From: Streptomyces qinzhouensis
Lineage (GTDB): Bacteria > Actinomycetota > Actinomycetes > Streptomycetales > Streptomycetaceae
Direction of reading: 5' to 3'
Assembly: GCF_007856155.1 (NCBI RefSeq)
Contig: NZ_CP042266.1
Location: forward strand, 62,001-126,000
DNA length: 64,000 bases
Below, piece by piece: positions 1 to 7,935 of this stretch (the first letter of the stretch is position 1; every line of letters begins with the position of its first letter). The notes below the pieces were generated by a model. That model searched no databases and was not told the DNA's origin. It saw nothing but the letters and a program-made list of their open reading frames with translations. The position numbers and the translations under genes are program-made.

Positions 1-1
1 C

Positions 2-1198
2 GGCGCCGCGCCGAACTTCGAGGTCCTGGTCACCTCCCGGGCGGCTCAGGGGGCGTTTGCCGCGCTGCTCTCCCCGGCTTGTCTGGCGCTGATGGCCACC
101 ACCTTCACCGACCCGAAGGAGCGTGGCAAGGCCTTTGGTGCGCTCGGTGGGGTCATCGCCGCCGGCGGTGGTCTGGGGCTGCTGCTGGGCGGTGCGCTGA
201 CCTCGGCCTTCGACTGGCGCTGGTGCATGTACGTCAATCTGGTCTTCGCCGCCGTGGCGCTGGTGGGCGGTCTGGTCTGGCTGACCGGCCAGGCCACGGC
301 GCGCACTCCGATGGACATTCCCGGTGTGCTGCTGGCCTGCAGTGGCATGTTCTGTGTCGTGTACGGCTTCTCCAACGCCGAAGAGGGCTGGGGCAGGACG
401 GAGACCTGGAGCCTGCTGGCCGTCGGCGGGGTCCTTCTGGTCGCGTTCGCGGTCTGGCAGACCCGGGCCGCTCATCCGCTGCTGCCTCCGCGGGTCGTGA
501 TCGACCGCAATCGCGGCGGTGCCTATCTGACGGTTCTGTTCGTCGGGGCGGGCTTCTTCGGTCTGCTGCTGTTCCTGATCTACTACATGCAGACCGTTCT
601 GGACTACTCCCCGCTCGCGTCCGGTACCGCGATGCTGCCCACCGTCGTCTCCACTCTCTTCACCACCGTCATCTGCGGCACCAAGCTGTTTCCCAAGCTC
701 GGTCCGCGTCCCATGATTCCCAGCGGGCTTCTGGTGACCGCGGCCGGTCTGGTCTGGCTCACCCGGCTCGAAGTCGACTCCACCTATGCGGCCAGCCTCC
801 TCGGCCCCCTGATGGCCATCGGTATCGGCATGGGCCTGGTCTACGCGGCCGCGCTCAACACGGGTACCTCGGGGGTCCGTGCCGAGGACTCCGGTATCGC
901 GTCGGCGACGTTCAGCGCCGGACAGCAGATCGGCGGCGCCGTCGGTACCGCGCTGCTCAACACGATCGCGGCCACCGCCGTCACCGACTGGCTCACCGAC
1001 AACACGGACGGCAGGCCCAGTCCGCTGGAGCTCCAGACCGCCGCGGTCCACAGCTACACCACGGTCTTCTGGTGGTCCGCCGCGATTCTCGCCGGTGGTG
1101 CCGTCATCGCGGCTCTCCTGCTGCGCAGCGGCCCGCTGCCAGCCCCCGAGGAGGCCGTGGAGGAGCCCGCGCCGAGTCCCGAGGCGCAGCCCGCCTGA
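2..1198 (+). CDS. MFS drug/metabolite efflux transporter (DHA2, EmrB/QacA type), 5' truncated
   Basis: The reading frame is open from base 2, so the gene begins before the window; 398 residues are visible. The first residues carry the conserved R-x-x-Q-G-A-x-A-A-L-L-x-P stretch of DHA2 transporters (RAAQGAFAALLSPA), followed by the E-R-G-K-A-F-G cytoplasmic loop and alternating hydrophobic segments to about residue 380. The C-terminus is a short charged, proline-rich tail. DHA2 pumps are proton antiporters with 14 membrane segments; roughly the last eight to ten are seen here. As the first gene of a biosynthetic region it probably exports a product or gives self-resistance; the substrate is inferred only from context. 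A strong hairpin follows the stop. An internal ATG at 92 is not the true start because the family signature lies upstream of it. Confidence 0.9.
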   Translation, partial: GAAPNFEVLVTSRAAQGAFAALLSPACLALMATTFTDPKERGKAFGALGGVIAAGGGLGLLLGGALTSAFDWRWCMYVNLVFAAVALVGGLVWLTGQATARTPMDIPGVLLACSGMFCVVYGFSNAEEGWGRTETWSLLAVGGVLLVAFAVWQTRAAHPLLPPRVVIDRNRGGAYLTVLFVGAGFFGLLLFLIYYMQTVLDYSPLASGTAMLPTVVSTLFTTVICGTKLFPKLGPRPMIPSGLLVTAAGLVWLTRLEVDSTYAASLLGPLMAIGIGMGLVYAAALNTGTSGVRAEDSGIASATFSAGQQIGGAVGTALLNTIAATAVTDWLTDNTDGRPSPLELQTAAVHSYTTVFWWSAAILAGGAVIAALLLRSGPLPAPEEAVEEPAPSPEAQPA

Positions 1199-1216
1199 CC
1201 CCGCCCCGGCTTCGTG

Positions 1217-1254
1217 CGAGGACGGCCCCGGTCTCCGGGGGCCGTCCTCGTTTT
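1217..1254 (+). terminator. Rho-independent terminator after the MFS gene
   Basis: A perfect 13-bp stem (1217-1229 with 1238-1250) encloses an 8-nt loop and is followed by TTTT. It lies 19 bases after the MFS stop. Downstream is a short run of imperfect 10-bp repeats of the type GCTCGGTGT up to about 1290. Confidence 0.75.
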
Positions 1255-1363
1255 CGGTGTGCTCGGTGTGCTCGGTGTTATCGGTGTGCGTACGGGGGGC
1301 GGGGCTCGTCGGTCTCCGCCGGGGCTCCAGCGCTGATCAAGCAGGTCACGCGGATAATGTGAC

Positions 1364-1747
1364 ATGAGCCAATACAAGGACATCATCACGCAGTACCTCG
1401 ACGGGGTTCACCGCGGCGACCACGAGCTGGTCCTGTCCCTGGTGACCGACGGAGTCCTGTTGGAGAAGAAGGGGCAGCCCGCGTTCCGCGGCAAGGAGGT
1501 CCTGCGTGCCGCCATCGACAACAAGGACGGCATCGTCCACAAGGACGCGGGCTCGCTGCGCCCGGTTCACAAGGTCGAGCGCATGATCGAGGAGGGCGAG
1601 ACGGTGGCCGTGGACGGCACCGTCGTGGTGCCGCTGCCGAACGGTGGGCAGCTGGAGTTGCTCTTCTCCGACTATTTCACCTTCAGTGACGGTCTGATCA
1701 GTGGGGTGGAGAGCTACATGATCACTCCCGCGCCGCCGCAGAGCTGA
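1364..1747 (+). CDS. SnoaL-like / NTF2-fold small protein
   Basis: This 127-residue protein has the size and pattern of the SnoaL/NTF2-like superfamily. An N-terminal helix (SQYKDIITQYLDGVHRGD) leads into the typical V-T-D-G-V-L strand and an F-R-G-K-E turn, then a curved sheet ending near S-G-V-E-S-Y. Members include polyketide cyclases, epoxide hydrolases and non-catalytic binding proteins, so the exact activity cannot be read from sequence. The ATG at 1364 has only a weak upstream GGT-rich ribosome site. It lies between an exporter and the CreD/CreE-like pair and converges with creD, so it may act on a product of the cluster to the left. I cannot assign a substrate. Confidence 0.7.
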   Translation: MSQYKDIITQYLDGVHRGDHELVLSLVTDGVLLEKKGQPAFRGKEVLRAAIDNKDGIVHKDAGSLRPVHKVERMIEEGETVAVDGTVVVPLPNGGQLELLFSDYFTFSDGLISGVESYMITPAPPQS

Positions 1748-1778
1748 CACCGCGGGCGCCCTCGGGGCGTTCCGTGGC

Positions 1779-1818
1779 CGGGGCAGGCCCGTCCGCGGTC
1801 CGGACGTGGTCTGCCCCG
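1779..1818. terminator. Bidirectional hairpin between convergent genes
   Basis: CGGGGCAG (1779-1786) pairs with CTGCCCCG (1811-1818), and inside it CGTCCG (1790-1795) pairs with CGGACG (1801-1806). The hairpin lies between the convergent SnoaL-like and creD-like genes and probably ends transcription from both sides. There is no T tract. Confidence 0.45.
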
Positions 1819-1890
1819 CCTGCCGGGTGTCGCGGGCGCCGGGTGTGTTCCCTCCGGCCGGAGGGGCCCGGCGCCGCGTCCTTGCAGGGG

Positions 1891-1912
1891 GGCGGTGGGG
1901 GTTCGTACGGAG
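1891..1912. repeat. 22-bp direct repeat flanking the creD-like gene (second copy 3311-3332)
   Basis: The 22-bp stretch beginning GGCGGTGGGGGTTC at 1891 recurs at 3311-3332 with a single base difference. The right copy encodes residues 3-10 of the lyase (the S-P-Y-E-P-P-P-P region). The left copy lies 5 bp beyond its stop codon, so the gene is bracketed by two copies of its own 5' end. Confidence 0.7.
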
Positions 1913-1917
1913 CCGGT

Positions 1918-3339
1918 CTACGGCTTCGGGGTGTGCGGGCGGTGCGGGGTGGTGAGGGCGCGGTCCACCAGGGGGCCCGCGGCGCCGGTGTAGGCGGCCG
2001 GGTCGAGCAGGGCGAGTGCGTCGGCGCGGGTCAGTACGCCGTCGAGCTGCGGGAGTTCGGCCAGGACGTCGGCCAGTGGCCGGCCGGTCGTGCCGGCGAG
2101 CAGCGTGGCGCGGGTGAGCAGTTGGCGCGCGGCGTCCTTGCCGATGCGCGGTGCCAGGACGGCCGAGACCCGCTCGGAGACGATTTGCCCGCCGGTCGCC
2201 TCCAGGTTGGCGCGCATCCGCTCGGGGTGAACGGTGAGTCCCCGGGCGAGTTCGGCGGCCGTGTGCGCCGCGCCGCCGGTCAGGCGCAGGGCTTCGCGCA
2301 GCGGCTGCCATTCGGCGTGCCACAGGCCGGCCGAGCGTTCGTCCTCGGTGGCCAGGCACTGGGTCAGGACGGCGGCCAGGGCGGGTACCTGTACGGAGGC
2401 CGAGCGGATGAGGGTGGCGAGGACCGGGTTGCGTTTGTGGGGCATCGCCGAGGAGGCGCCCCGGCCGGTGACGGCGGGTTCGGTCACTTCGCCGATCTCG
2501 GTGCGGGTCAGCACCAGCACATCGGCGGCGATCTTGCCGAGGGCGCCGGTCGTGCGGGCCAGGCCGGCGCCGAGGTCGGCTATGGGGGTACGCAGGGCGT
2601 GCCAGGGCAGTACGGGGACGGCCAGGCCCGTTTCGGCGGCGAAGGCGGCGGTGAGTTCGTCCGGTACGGCCGCGGGGTCGGCGTCCCGGCCCGCGTACTG
2701 CAGATAGCCGGCCAGGGTTCCGGCCGCGCCGCCCAGGGATACCGGGAGCCCGTGGAGGGTGTGTTCGAGACGCTCGGCGGCGTCCAGGACCAGCCGGTGC
2801 CAGCCGGCCGCTTTGAGGCCGAACGTGGTGGGGACGGCGTGCAGGGCGAGGGTACGTCCCGCCATGACGGTGTCGCGGTGGGCGGCGGCGAGTTCGGCGA
2901 GCGCGCCGGCCGTGGTGTGCAGGTCCGTGATGATCAGGCGGAGCGCGCGGGAGGCCACCAGCATGGCGCCGGTGTCGAAGATGTCCTGGCTGGTGGAGCC
3001 GCGGTGTACGTATTCGGCGGCCTGCGGGGAGTGTTCGGCGACCCGGGCGGTCAGGGCCTTGACCAGGCCCACGACGGGGTTGGCGGTCTCCCGGGCGGCG
3101 AGGGCCAGTTCGCGTAGGTCCGGCGGGTGGGCGCAGGCGGCGGTGATGGCCTCGGCGGCGTGTGCGGGCACGGTGCCGCAGCGGGCCTGGGCGCGGGCCA
3201 GGGCCGCCTCGGCGTCGAGCATGGCCCTCAGCCAGGCGCCGTCGCCGACGGCCGCCTCGGCCGGGGTGCCCGCGCGGACCGGGGAGAGGAGCCCGGCGTC
3301 CAGGTAGGCAGGCGGTGGGGGTTCATACGGAGAGGTCAT
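1918..3339 (-). CDS. creD: Fumarase/aspartase-superfamily lyase, CreD-like (probable nitrosuccinate lyase)
   Basis: This 473-residue protein has the three conserved blocks of the fumarase/aspartase superfamily: T-A-N-P-V-V-G-L-V-K-A-L near residue 85, G-S-T-S-Q-D-I-F-D-T near 115, and the signature loop GSSAMPHKRNP near 275. It is closest in style to the 3-carboxymuconate cycloisomerase/adenylosuccinate lyase branch. CreD of cremeomycin biosynthesis belongs to that branch; it cleaves nitrosuccinate to fumarate and nitrous acid. The assignment rests on the partner: the start codon lies 17 bp inside the end of the CreE-like flavoprotein gene, so the two are translationally coupled. No beta-ketoadipate or purine genes are nearby. 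A generic lyase on another substrate remains possible. The cytosolic nitrous acid would feed N-N bond or diazo formation. Confidence 0.65.
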   Translation of the reverse strand: MTSPYEPPPPAYLDAGLLSPVRAGTPAEAAVGDGAWLRAMLDAEAALARAQARCGTVPAHAAEAITAACAHPPDLRELALAARETANPVVGLVKALTARVAEHSPQAAEYVHRGSTSQDIFDTGAMLVASRALRLIITDLHTTAGALAELAAAHRDTVMAGRTLALHAVPTTFGLKAAGWHRLVLDAAERLEHTLHGLPVSLGGAAGTLAGYLQYAGRDADPAAVPDELTAAFAAETGLAVPVLPWHALRTPIADLGAGLARTTGALGKIAADVLVLTRTEIGEVTEPAVTGRGASSAMPHKRNPVLATLIRSASVQVPALAAVLTQCLATEDERSAGLWHAEWQPLREALRLTGGAAHTAAELARGLTVHPERMRANLEATGGQIVSERVSAVLAPRIGKDAARQLLTRATLLAGTTGRPLADVLAELPQLDGVLTRADALALLDPAAYTGAAGPLVDRALTTPHRPHTPKP

Positions 3340-5542
3340 GTGCCTGGCCTCGGGTGGTGGACGGTGACCGGTCGTGGCGGGGGGCGGGGGGTGGGCAGGG
3401 CGGCAGGGCGAGGACGGCCGCGGCGATGGCGTCGGAGTCTTCGAGGGTGACCGAGCCGACGCCGGGTCTGATGCCCGCGGCGGTCACCCAGTGCACCGAC
3501 TCGGTGGGGACCCCGTAGGCGAAGCGGCGGGGGTGCGGTACGCCGTGGGCGTCGATCAGGTGGTAGGGGCGCTCGGAGACGGCGAGGCCGCCGGTCTCGT
3601 AGTCCGCGCCGCCGGGGGTGCCGGTGCTGTCGGGGTGGGTGTCCGGCCGGCCGTGGGGGATGCGGTAGGGGCGGCACTGTCCGGTGCGCAGCAGGTGGCC
3701 CAGGAGTGGGTCGGTGGTGCGCCGCAGGTCGATGTCGGGCAGGCGGGCCTCGATGAGGACGCCGGCCCGTACCCGTTGGCCGGTCTCGCTGGACGTACCG
3801 ATGAAGCAGGGGTCGTGCGGGTCGGTGGCGACGTGGAGTCCGGGGCCGGTCACGTCGAGGACGCCGGCGTCCATGAGTGCGGCCATCTCCTCGATGCGGG
3901 AGGCGGGCGGGCCGATGGACAGATAGGTGTTGAGGGGGGTGTACCAGCGTTCGAGGTCGTCGCGGTGGGAGGCGGCGGTCAGGCCCGCGTGGTCGACGGC
4001 GAGCCGTAGTTCGTTGCGCAGGTCCCGCAGGACGTCGAGGGCGGCCTTGACCGGTCCGTTGATGTTGCCCTGGCGGGCCAGCCGGACGTCCTCGTCGAGG
4101 TGGTCGCGCAGCCAGCGGCGGAAGGCGGCCGGGCCGGCGGTGTCGCGGGGGCCGTAGGGGCGGGCGATGCGGTGCCAGTCCCAGCGTTCGGCCGGGCCGA
4201 TTCCGGCCTCGTCCAGGATCCGGTCCTCGGCCGGTCCGGGTTCGGCGCGCAGATACCGCTCGGTGAACTCCTCGGTGGCCGGGGCGGGTTCGCCGCGGGC
4301 CGTGAGCAGGCCCGTGTAGTAGACGCCGCATACCTCTTTGGAGATCAGCGGCCACAGCTCGGCGGTGAAGTCGACGGCCGTGCCGCGGGTGTTCTTGCGG
4401 CGGCGCAGCGCGGCGATGTACTCGGTGGTCAGGAGCCGGGGGAAGTAGCGGCCGTGGGCGCCTTTCTCGTTCTCGCCGCGGGCCTGGTAGGGCACACCGC
4501 GGCGGGAGCCGGCGTACAGGCGCGGTTCGCGGCCCGAGGGCCGGTAGACCAGGCGGCCGCCGGTGCGGGTGTAGGTGCCGCCGCGGCCCTGGGTGAACAG
4601 GGTCAGGTAGTCGAAGAAGTTGAGTCCCAGTCCGCGCAGCAGGACGCTCTGTCCGGGCGGGATGTGGGAGAGGTCGACGTCGGCGGGGTTGGCGGGGGCG
4701 AGGTAGGTCAGCCCGTTACGGGCGGCGAATGCGGCCAGTCGGTGTTCGGTGTCGGTGGGGCGGGCCGGGAGGTGGCCCTGGGCGAGGACGACGGCGGACA
4801 GTCCGGTCAGCCGGGTGCCGTCTTCCAGGGTGACGGTCTGGGTCGGCGGGACAGCGGTCCGGGCCCCGGTGCCGTTGCCGTTGCCGTGGTCCGGGCGGGG
4901 GGCGGTGTCCTCCAGGGCGACGGCCCGCAGGGGGTGGACGAGTACCGTCAGGTGGCCGGGGGCGTTCGCGACGGTCTGCTGGAACGCCCAGCGCAGATAG
5001 GAGCCGTAGAGCGCGCGGGTGGGGTAGGTGTCGGGGCCCAGCCGGCGTGCCTCGGCGATGAGGTGTTGGTCGTGGGTGGTGTCCCGGCCTGTTTCGAGTG
5101 GGCCGGATTCCAGGGTTTTGGCCCACTGGTACAGGCTGGGGCCCTCCTCGACCGGGCCGTCGATGCGGACGCTGGCGTCGGTGTAGAGCGTCACCTGGCA
5201 GGCGACGGTGTTCATGAGCAGGTGGCGGGACTGGGTCGGGCGCCATACCCGGCCGGCGCCCGCCGGGTCGGGGTCGGCGACATGCACGGTGACGGCGGGC
5301 CAGCGGGGTGATTTCCGTTCCTGCGCACAGAGTCTTTCCAGTACGGACAGGCCGCGGGGCCCGGCGCCGACGAGGCATATCTCCAGATGGGCCGGGTCCG
5401 CGGGGGGCGGGGCGGGGGCCCGGGGCTCCCGGGGTCCGGGGGGAGGCGGCTCTCCCGGGGGAAACCGGGCGGCCGCCGTCACGGGCGGTCCTGCGGGGAG
5501 TCCGACGCCTGCCGTGCCTTCTTCTCCGTGCGTACGGTCCAC
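3323..5542 (-). CDS. creE: FAD/NAD(P)-binding monooxygenase, CreE-like (probable aspartate N-oxygenase)
   Basis: The protein opens with a Pro-rich tail and then a Rossmann dinucleotide fold, C-L-V-G-A-G-P-R-G-L-S-V-L-E-R-L, at about residues 55-72. The motif Q-S-R-H-L-L-M-N-T-V follows some 45 residues later. Both are typical of the NAD_binding_9 FAD proteins that include CreE and FzmM, which oxidise the amino group of aspartate to a nitro group. Further GxG loops (S-V-L-L-R-G-L-G-L-N-F-F-D near residue 300) fit a two-dinucleotide monooxygenase. I place the start at the GTG at 5542 because AAGGAGG lies 4 bases upstream; an in-frame TTG at 5581 has no such site. The length is then 739 residues, long for the family because of the N-terminal tail. 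It overlaps the downstream lyase gene by 17 bp. Confidence 0.65.
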   Translation of the reverse strand: MDRTHGEEGTAGVGLPAGPPVTAAARFPPGEPPPPGPREPRAPAPPPADPAHLEICLVGAGPRGLSVLERLCAQERKSPRWPAVTVHVADPDPAGAGRVWRPTQSRHLLMNTVACQVTLYTDASVRIDGPVEEGPSLYQWAKTLESGPLETGRDTTHDQHLIAEARRLGPDTYPTRALYGSYLRWAFQQTVANAPGHLTVLVHPLRAVALEDTAPRPDHGNGNGTGARTAVPPTQTVTLEDGTRLTGLSAVVLAQGHLPARPTDTEHRLAAFAARNGLTYLAPANPADVDLSHIPPGQSVLLRGLGLNFFDYLTLFTQGRGGTYTRTGGRLVYRPSGREPRLYAGSRRGVPYQARGENEKGAHGRYFPRLLTTEYIAALRRRKNTRGTAVDFTAELWPLISKEVCGVYYTGLLTARGEPAPATEEFTERYLRAEPGPAEDRILDEAGIGPAERWDWHRIARPYGPRDTAGPAAFRRWLRDHLDEDVRLARQGNINGPVKAALDVLRDLRNELRLAVDHAGLTAASHRDDLERWYTPLNTYLSIGPPASRIEEMAALMDAGVLDVTGPGLHVATDPHDPCFIGTSSETGQRVRAGVLIEARLPDIDLRRTTDPLLGHLLRTGQCRPYRIPHGRPDTHPDSTGTPGGADYETGGLAVSERPYHLIDAHGVPHPRRFAYGVPTESVHWVTAAGIRPGVGSVTLEDSDAIAAAVLALPPCPPPAPRHDRSPSTTRGQAHDLSV

Positions 5543-5871
5543 AGTTCCTCCTTCTGGGCCACCGTCGGGGCAGGCGCTCAATCAGGGATCGGTTCCGGCT
5601 GGAAGCCGACTCGAAGCGGTGGGGAGCGGCGGGGAGCGGAACGGTTCCCGGCGGTGGTGACGGCCCGGCGGTGGTGACGGCCGGACGGTGCGCGGGGGCC
5701 CGGTCCACCAGCAGGCCCCGAACGCGGCTTTATCGGGACTCGAGTCGCCGGCCGGCTAATGGGACTGCTCGCGGGGCGTGACCTCAGCCGGATCCGGCAC
5801 CGAACGGAATGCGGAGATCCGTTCGATGTGCGGCGGTTGCCGGGGGCGGTCCGCCTCATGAAGGAGCTTCG
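5543..5871. promoter_or_regulatory. Divergent intergenic promoter region, creE-like / zinc-ribbon gene
   Basis: These 329 bases separate two divergent units and contain no convincing gene. Two tandem copies of GCGGTGGTGACGGCC (about 5651-5665 and 5668-5682) could be a regulator site. A slightly AT-richer patch around 5730-5760 (TTTATC, GGCTAAT) may hold the rightward promoter. AAGGAGC at 5861-5867 is the ribosome site of the next gene. Confidence 0.4.
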
Positions 5872-6495
5872 ATGACGTTTCCCCTCTGCCCCAGAGGCCA
5901 TGTCCGGGACAGTGAATCCGCTGCCGGGTCCGTGCTGTGCGGTCCGTGCCTGGAGCGGGTGGAAGGCCGGCTGCGGGCACTTCCCGCTCTGTACCGGGAA
6001 TGTCTGTACCTGGCCGCGCCGGCGGTGCGGCGGACGAACCCGACGAAGGTTTCGGCGAGCCGTAATCGGGATCATCTCGATATCGCGGTCCTCGATACCC
6101 GTCATCGCGTCCGGACGCTTCTGGAGTCGTGGTCGGGGATGGTCGTGGAGAAGCTGGTGACCGCTCCCCCGCCGCGTACGGTGCCTCATCTGGCGCGGTT
6201 TCTCGGCCGGCATCTGGGGTGGCTCGCCGCGCAGCCGTCGGCTGTTGATTTCGCGGACGAGATCGAGGGGCTGGTCGCCGAGTTGCGGCGGACCATCGAT
6301 CCGGAGCCGGCCGATCCGCGCGCCCTCATCAGGAGGTGTGTGGTGGACGGCTGTGCCGGGACGATCAGTGCACCGCCCCGGGGCGTTGCGGGTGCCGGGC
6401 GTATCGCCTGCTCCGCGGGGCATTCCTGGGAATTGGTCGACTGGCTCGGTCTCAGGAAACTCATGGAACGGCAGCGAGAGGACGTCGAGGGATGA
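5872..6495 (+). CDS. Zinc-ribbon protein of unknown function
   Basis: This 207-residue protein has two metal-binding-looking clusters. One is N-terminal (C6, H10, C23 and C26 in C-P-R-G-H and C-G-P-C). The other is C-terminal (C-V-V-D-G-C then C-S-A-G-H-S-W). Between them lies a helical region with no recognisable motif. The start is the ATG at 5872, placed 5 bases after AAGGAGC; a longer in-frame start at 5809 has no ribosome site. The stop overlaps the ATG of the next gene (ATGA), so it is made together with a small HTH protein. Such pairs suggest a DNA-binding regulatory unit, but I do not recognise a characterised member. It lies directly upstream of the mevalonate operon on the same strand. 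Confidence 0.65.
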   Translation: MTFPLCPRGHVRDSESAAGSVLCGPCLERVEGRLRALPALYRECLYLAAPAVRRTNPTKVSASRNRDHLDIAVLDTRHRVRTLLESWSGMVVEKLVTAPPPRTVPHLARFLGRHLGWLAAQPSAVDFADEIEGLVAELRRTIDPEPADPRALIRRCVVDGCAGTISAPPRGVAGAGRIACSAGHSWELVDWLGLRKLMERQREDVEG

Positions 6496-6677
6496 CCAGG
6501 CCGCCGAGTCACCGGCTCGTCCCCACCAAAGTGGCCGCGCTGGCCGTGGGGGTGTCCGAGGCGACGATTCGCCAGTGGGTGTGCCGCGGGAAGATCACCC
6601 GCTACGGTGCGCCGCGCCGTCGTTCGCAGTTCGACATCGAGGAACTGACCGAAATAGCCCTGCGGCGCAGGAGCTGA
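6492..6677 (+). CDS. Small MerR/excisionase-type helix-turn-helix protein
   Basis: This 61-residue protein is almost entirely one winged helix-turn-helix of the MerR/excisionase kind. The features are V-P-T-K-V-A-A-L-A-V-G-V-S-E-A-T-I-R-Q-W, then a basic R-G-K-I-T-R-Y-G and a wing ending F-D-I-E-E-L-T-E-I-A. The ATG overlaps the stop of the zinc-ribbon gene by four bases, so expression is coupled. It has no effector domain and would act as an accessory DNA-binding factor, perhaps with its partner on the mevalonate promoter in the 184-bp gap that follows. That gap (6678-6861) shows nothing else I can support. Confidence 0.65.
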   Translation: MTRPPSHRLVPTKVAALAVGVSEATIRQWVCRGKITRYGAPRRRSQFDIEELTEIALRRRS

Positions 6678-6861
6678 CCCGTGGCGATTCGATATGCGGT
6701 GCGGTGTGTTTCCGGTATCCGGCCGGGCGTCGTTTCCCGCGGCGTACGGCGGTCGGCGATCCGTGCCGTCGCGAAGAGCGGTGTACGTGTGTGACGTCCC
6801 GTGCTTCCTTGCGTGCTCGGAACGTTGGGCGAAGTGATTTCCGTGATCAGGCGATCTCTCC

Positions 6862-7935
6862 ATGAGGAAAGACCGGGGAAAGACCGAGGAAAGACAGAGG
6901 GAGCTGAGTGCGTTGACCCTTCCGACCTCGTCCGACGGGGTATCGGAGAGCCGGGTGCCGAAACGTCACCGGGCCCGCTCGGTCGGTATCGGCCGCGCCC
7001 ATGCCAAGGCCATTCTGCTGGGAGAGCACGCGGTCGTCCACGGGGCGCCGGCGCTGGCGATCCCGGTGCCGCAGCTGACGGTGACGGCGAGCGCCGGATG
7101 GTCCTCCCGCGCCGGTGACGGCCGGGGGGAGGTGTCCGTCACGATGACCGGTTCCGCGTCGCGGGCGCTGGTGACACGGGCTTTCGACGGGCTGCGCCGG
7201 CTGACCGAGGAATTCTTCGTGCGCACGGGTGCGGCGGGCGGGCCGCCCCTGGAGGTGGTGGTGGACGGTGGGATCCCGCACGGCCGGGGGCTGGGTTCCA
7301 GTGCGGCCGTCTCCCGTGCGGTGGTCTTCGCGCTCGCCGATCTGCTGGGCCGTGAACTGACCGAGGACCTGGCGTTCGATCTGGTGCAGACGGCCGAGAA
7401 CCTGGCGCACGGGCGGGCCAGCGGGGTGGATGCGACGGCGGTGGGCGCGGAGCGGCCGCTGCTGTTCCGGGCGGGCCGGGCGGAGGAACTGCCCATCGGC
7501 TGCGACGGGTTGTTCATCATCGCCGACAGTGGTGTCCCGGGCAGTACCAAGGAAGCGGCCGAGCTGCTGCGGGCGGGATTCGGGCGCCGCGCCGGGGCGG
7601 CGGAGAGGTTCGTCGGCCGGGCGTCGGAATTGGCCGAGGCGGGCCGGCGGGCGCTGGCCGACGGCGATGCCGAGGGACTCGGCTCGCGGCTCACCGACTA
7701 CCACGAGCTGCTCCGCGCGGCCGGTCTGAGCACGGAGCGGATCGATGCGCTGGTCGAGGCGGCGCTGAAGGCGGGCAGCCTCGGAGCCAAGATCACCGGT
7801 GGTGGTCTGGGCGGCTGCGCGATCGCACAGACCCGGCCCGAACAGGCCCGGGAGGTCACCCGGCAGCTCCACGAGGCCGGGGCCGTACAGACCTGGGCCG
7901 TACCGCTGAAGGGGTTCGACAGCCATGCGCAGTGA
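6862..7935 (+). CDS. mvaK1: Mevalonate kinase
   Basis: Phosphorylates mevalonate to 5-phosphomevalonate with ATP. The 357-residue protein has all GHMP-kinase motifs: A-H-A-K-A-I-L-L-G-E-H-A-V-V-H-G near the N-terminus, P-H-G-R-G-L-G-S-S-A-A (the ATP loop) near residue 140, and K-I-T-G-G-G-L-G-G-C near 310. It reads as a close homologue of the Streptomyces CL190 enzyme, including its R-Q-R-E-L-S-A-L-T-L-P-T-S N-terminus. The ATG at 6862 has little ribosome site, and a TTG at 6913 preceded by GAGGGAG is an alternative start. It is the first gene of the seven-gene mevalonate operon, and its end overlaps the decarboxylase start by 11 bp. Confidence 0.95.
   Translation: MRKDRGKTEERQRELSALTLPTSSDGVSESRVPKRHRARSVGIGRAHAKAILLGEHAVVHGAPALAIPVPQLTVTASAGWSSRAGDGRGEVSVTMTGSASRALVTRAFDGLRRLTEEFFVRTGAAGGPPLEVVVDGGIPHGRGLGSSAAVSRAVVFALADLLGRELTEDLAFDLVQTAENLAHGRASGVDATAVGAERPLLFRAGRAEELPIGCDGLFIIADSGVPGSTKEAAELLRAGFGRRAGAAERFVGRASELAEAGRRALADGDAEGLGSRLTDYHELLRAAGLSTERIDALVEAALKAGSLGAKITGGGLGGCAIAQTRPEQAREVTRQLHEAGAVQTWAVPLKGFDSHAQ

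Noticed and set aside
1918-3339. Adenylosuccinate lyase or 3-carboxymuconate cycloisomerase of primary metabolism
   Set aside because: No purine or beta-ketoadipate genes nearby; it is translationally coupled to a CreE-like flavoprotein, which points to the nitrosuccinate lyase role.
5543-5581. TTG start for the CreE-like gene at 5581
   Set aside because: No ribosome site precedes it, whereas the GTG at 5542 has AAGGAGG at a suitable distance.
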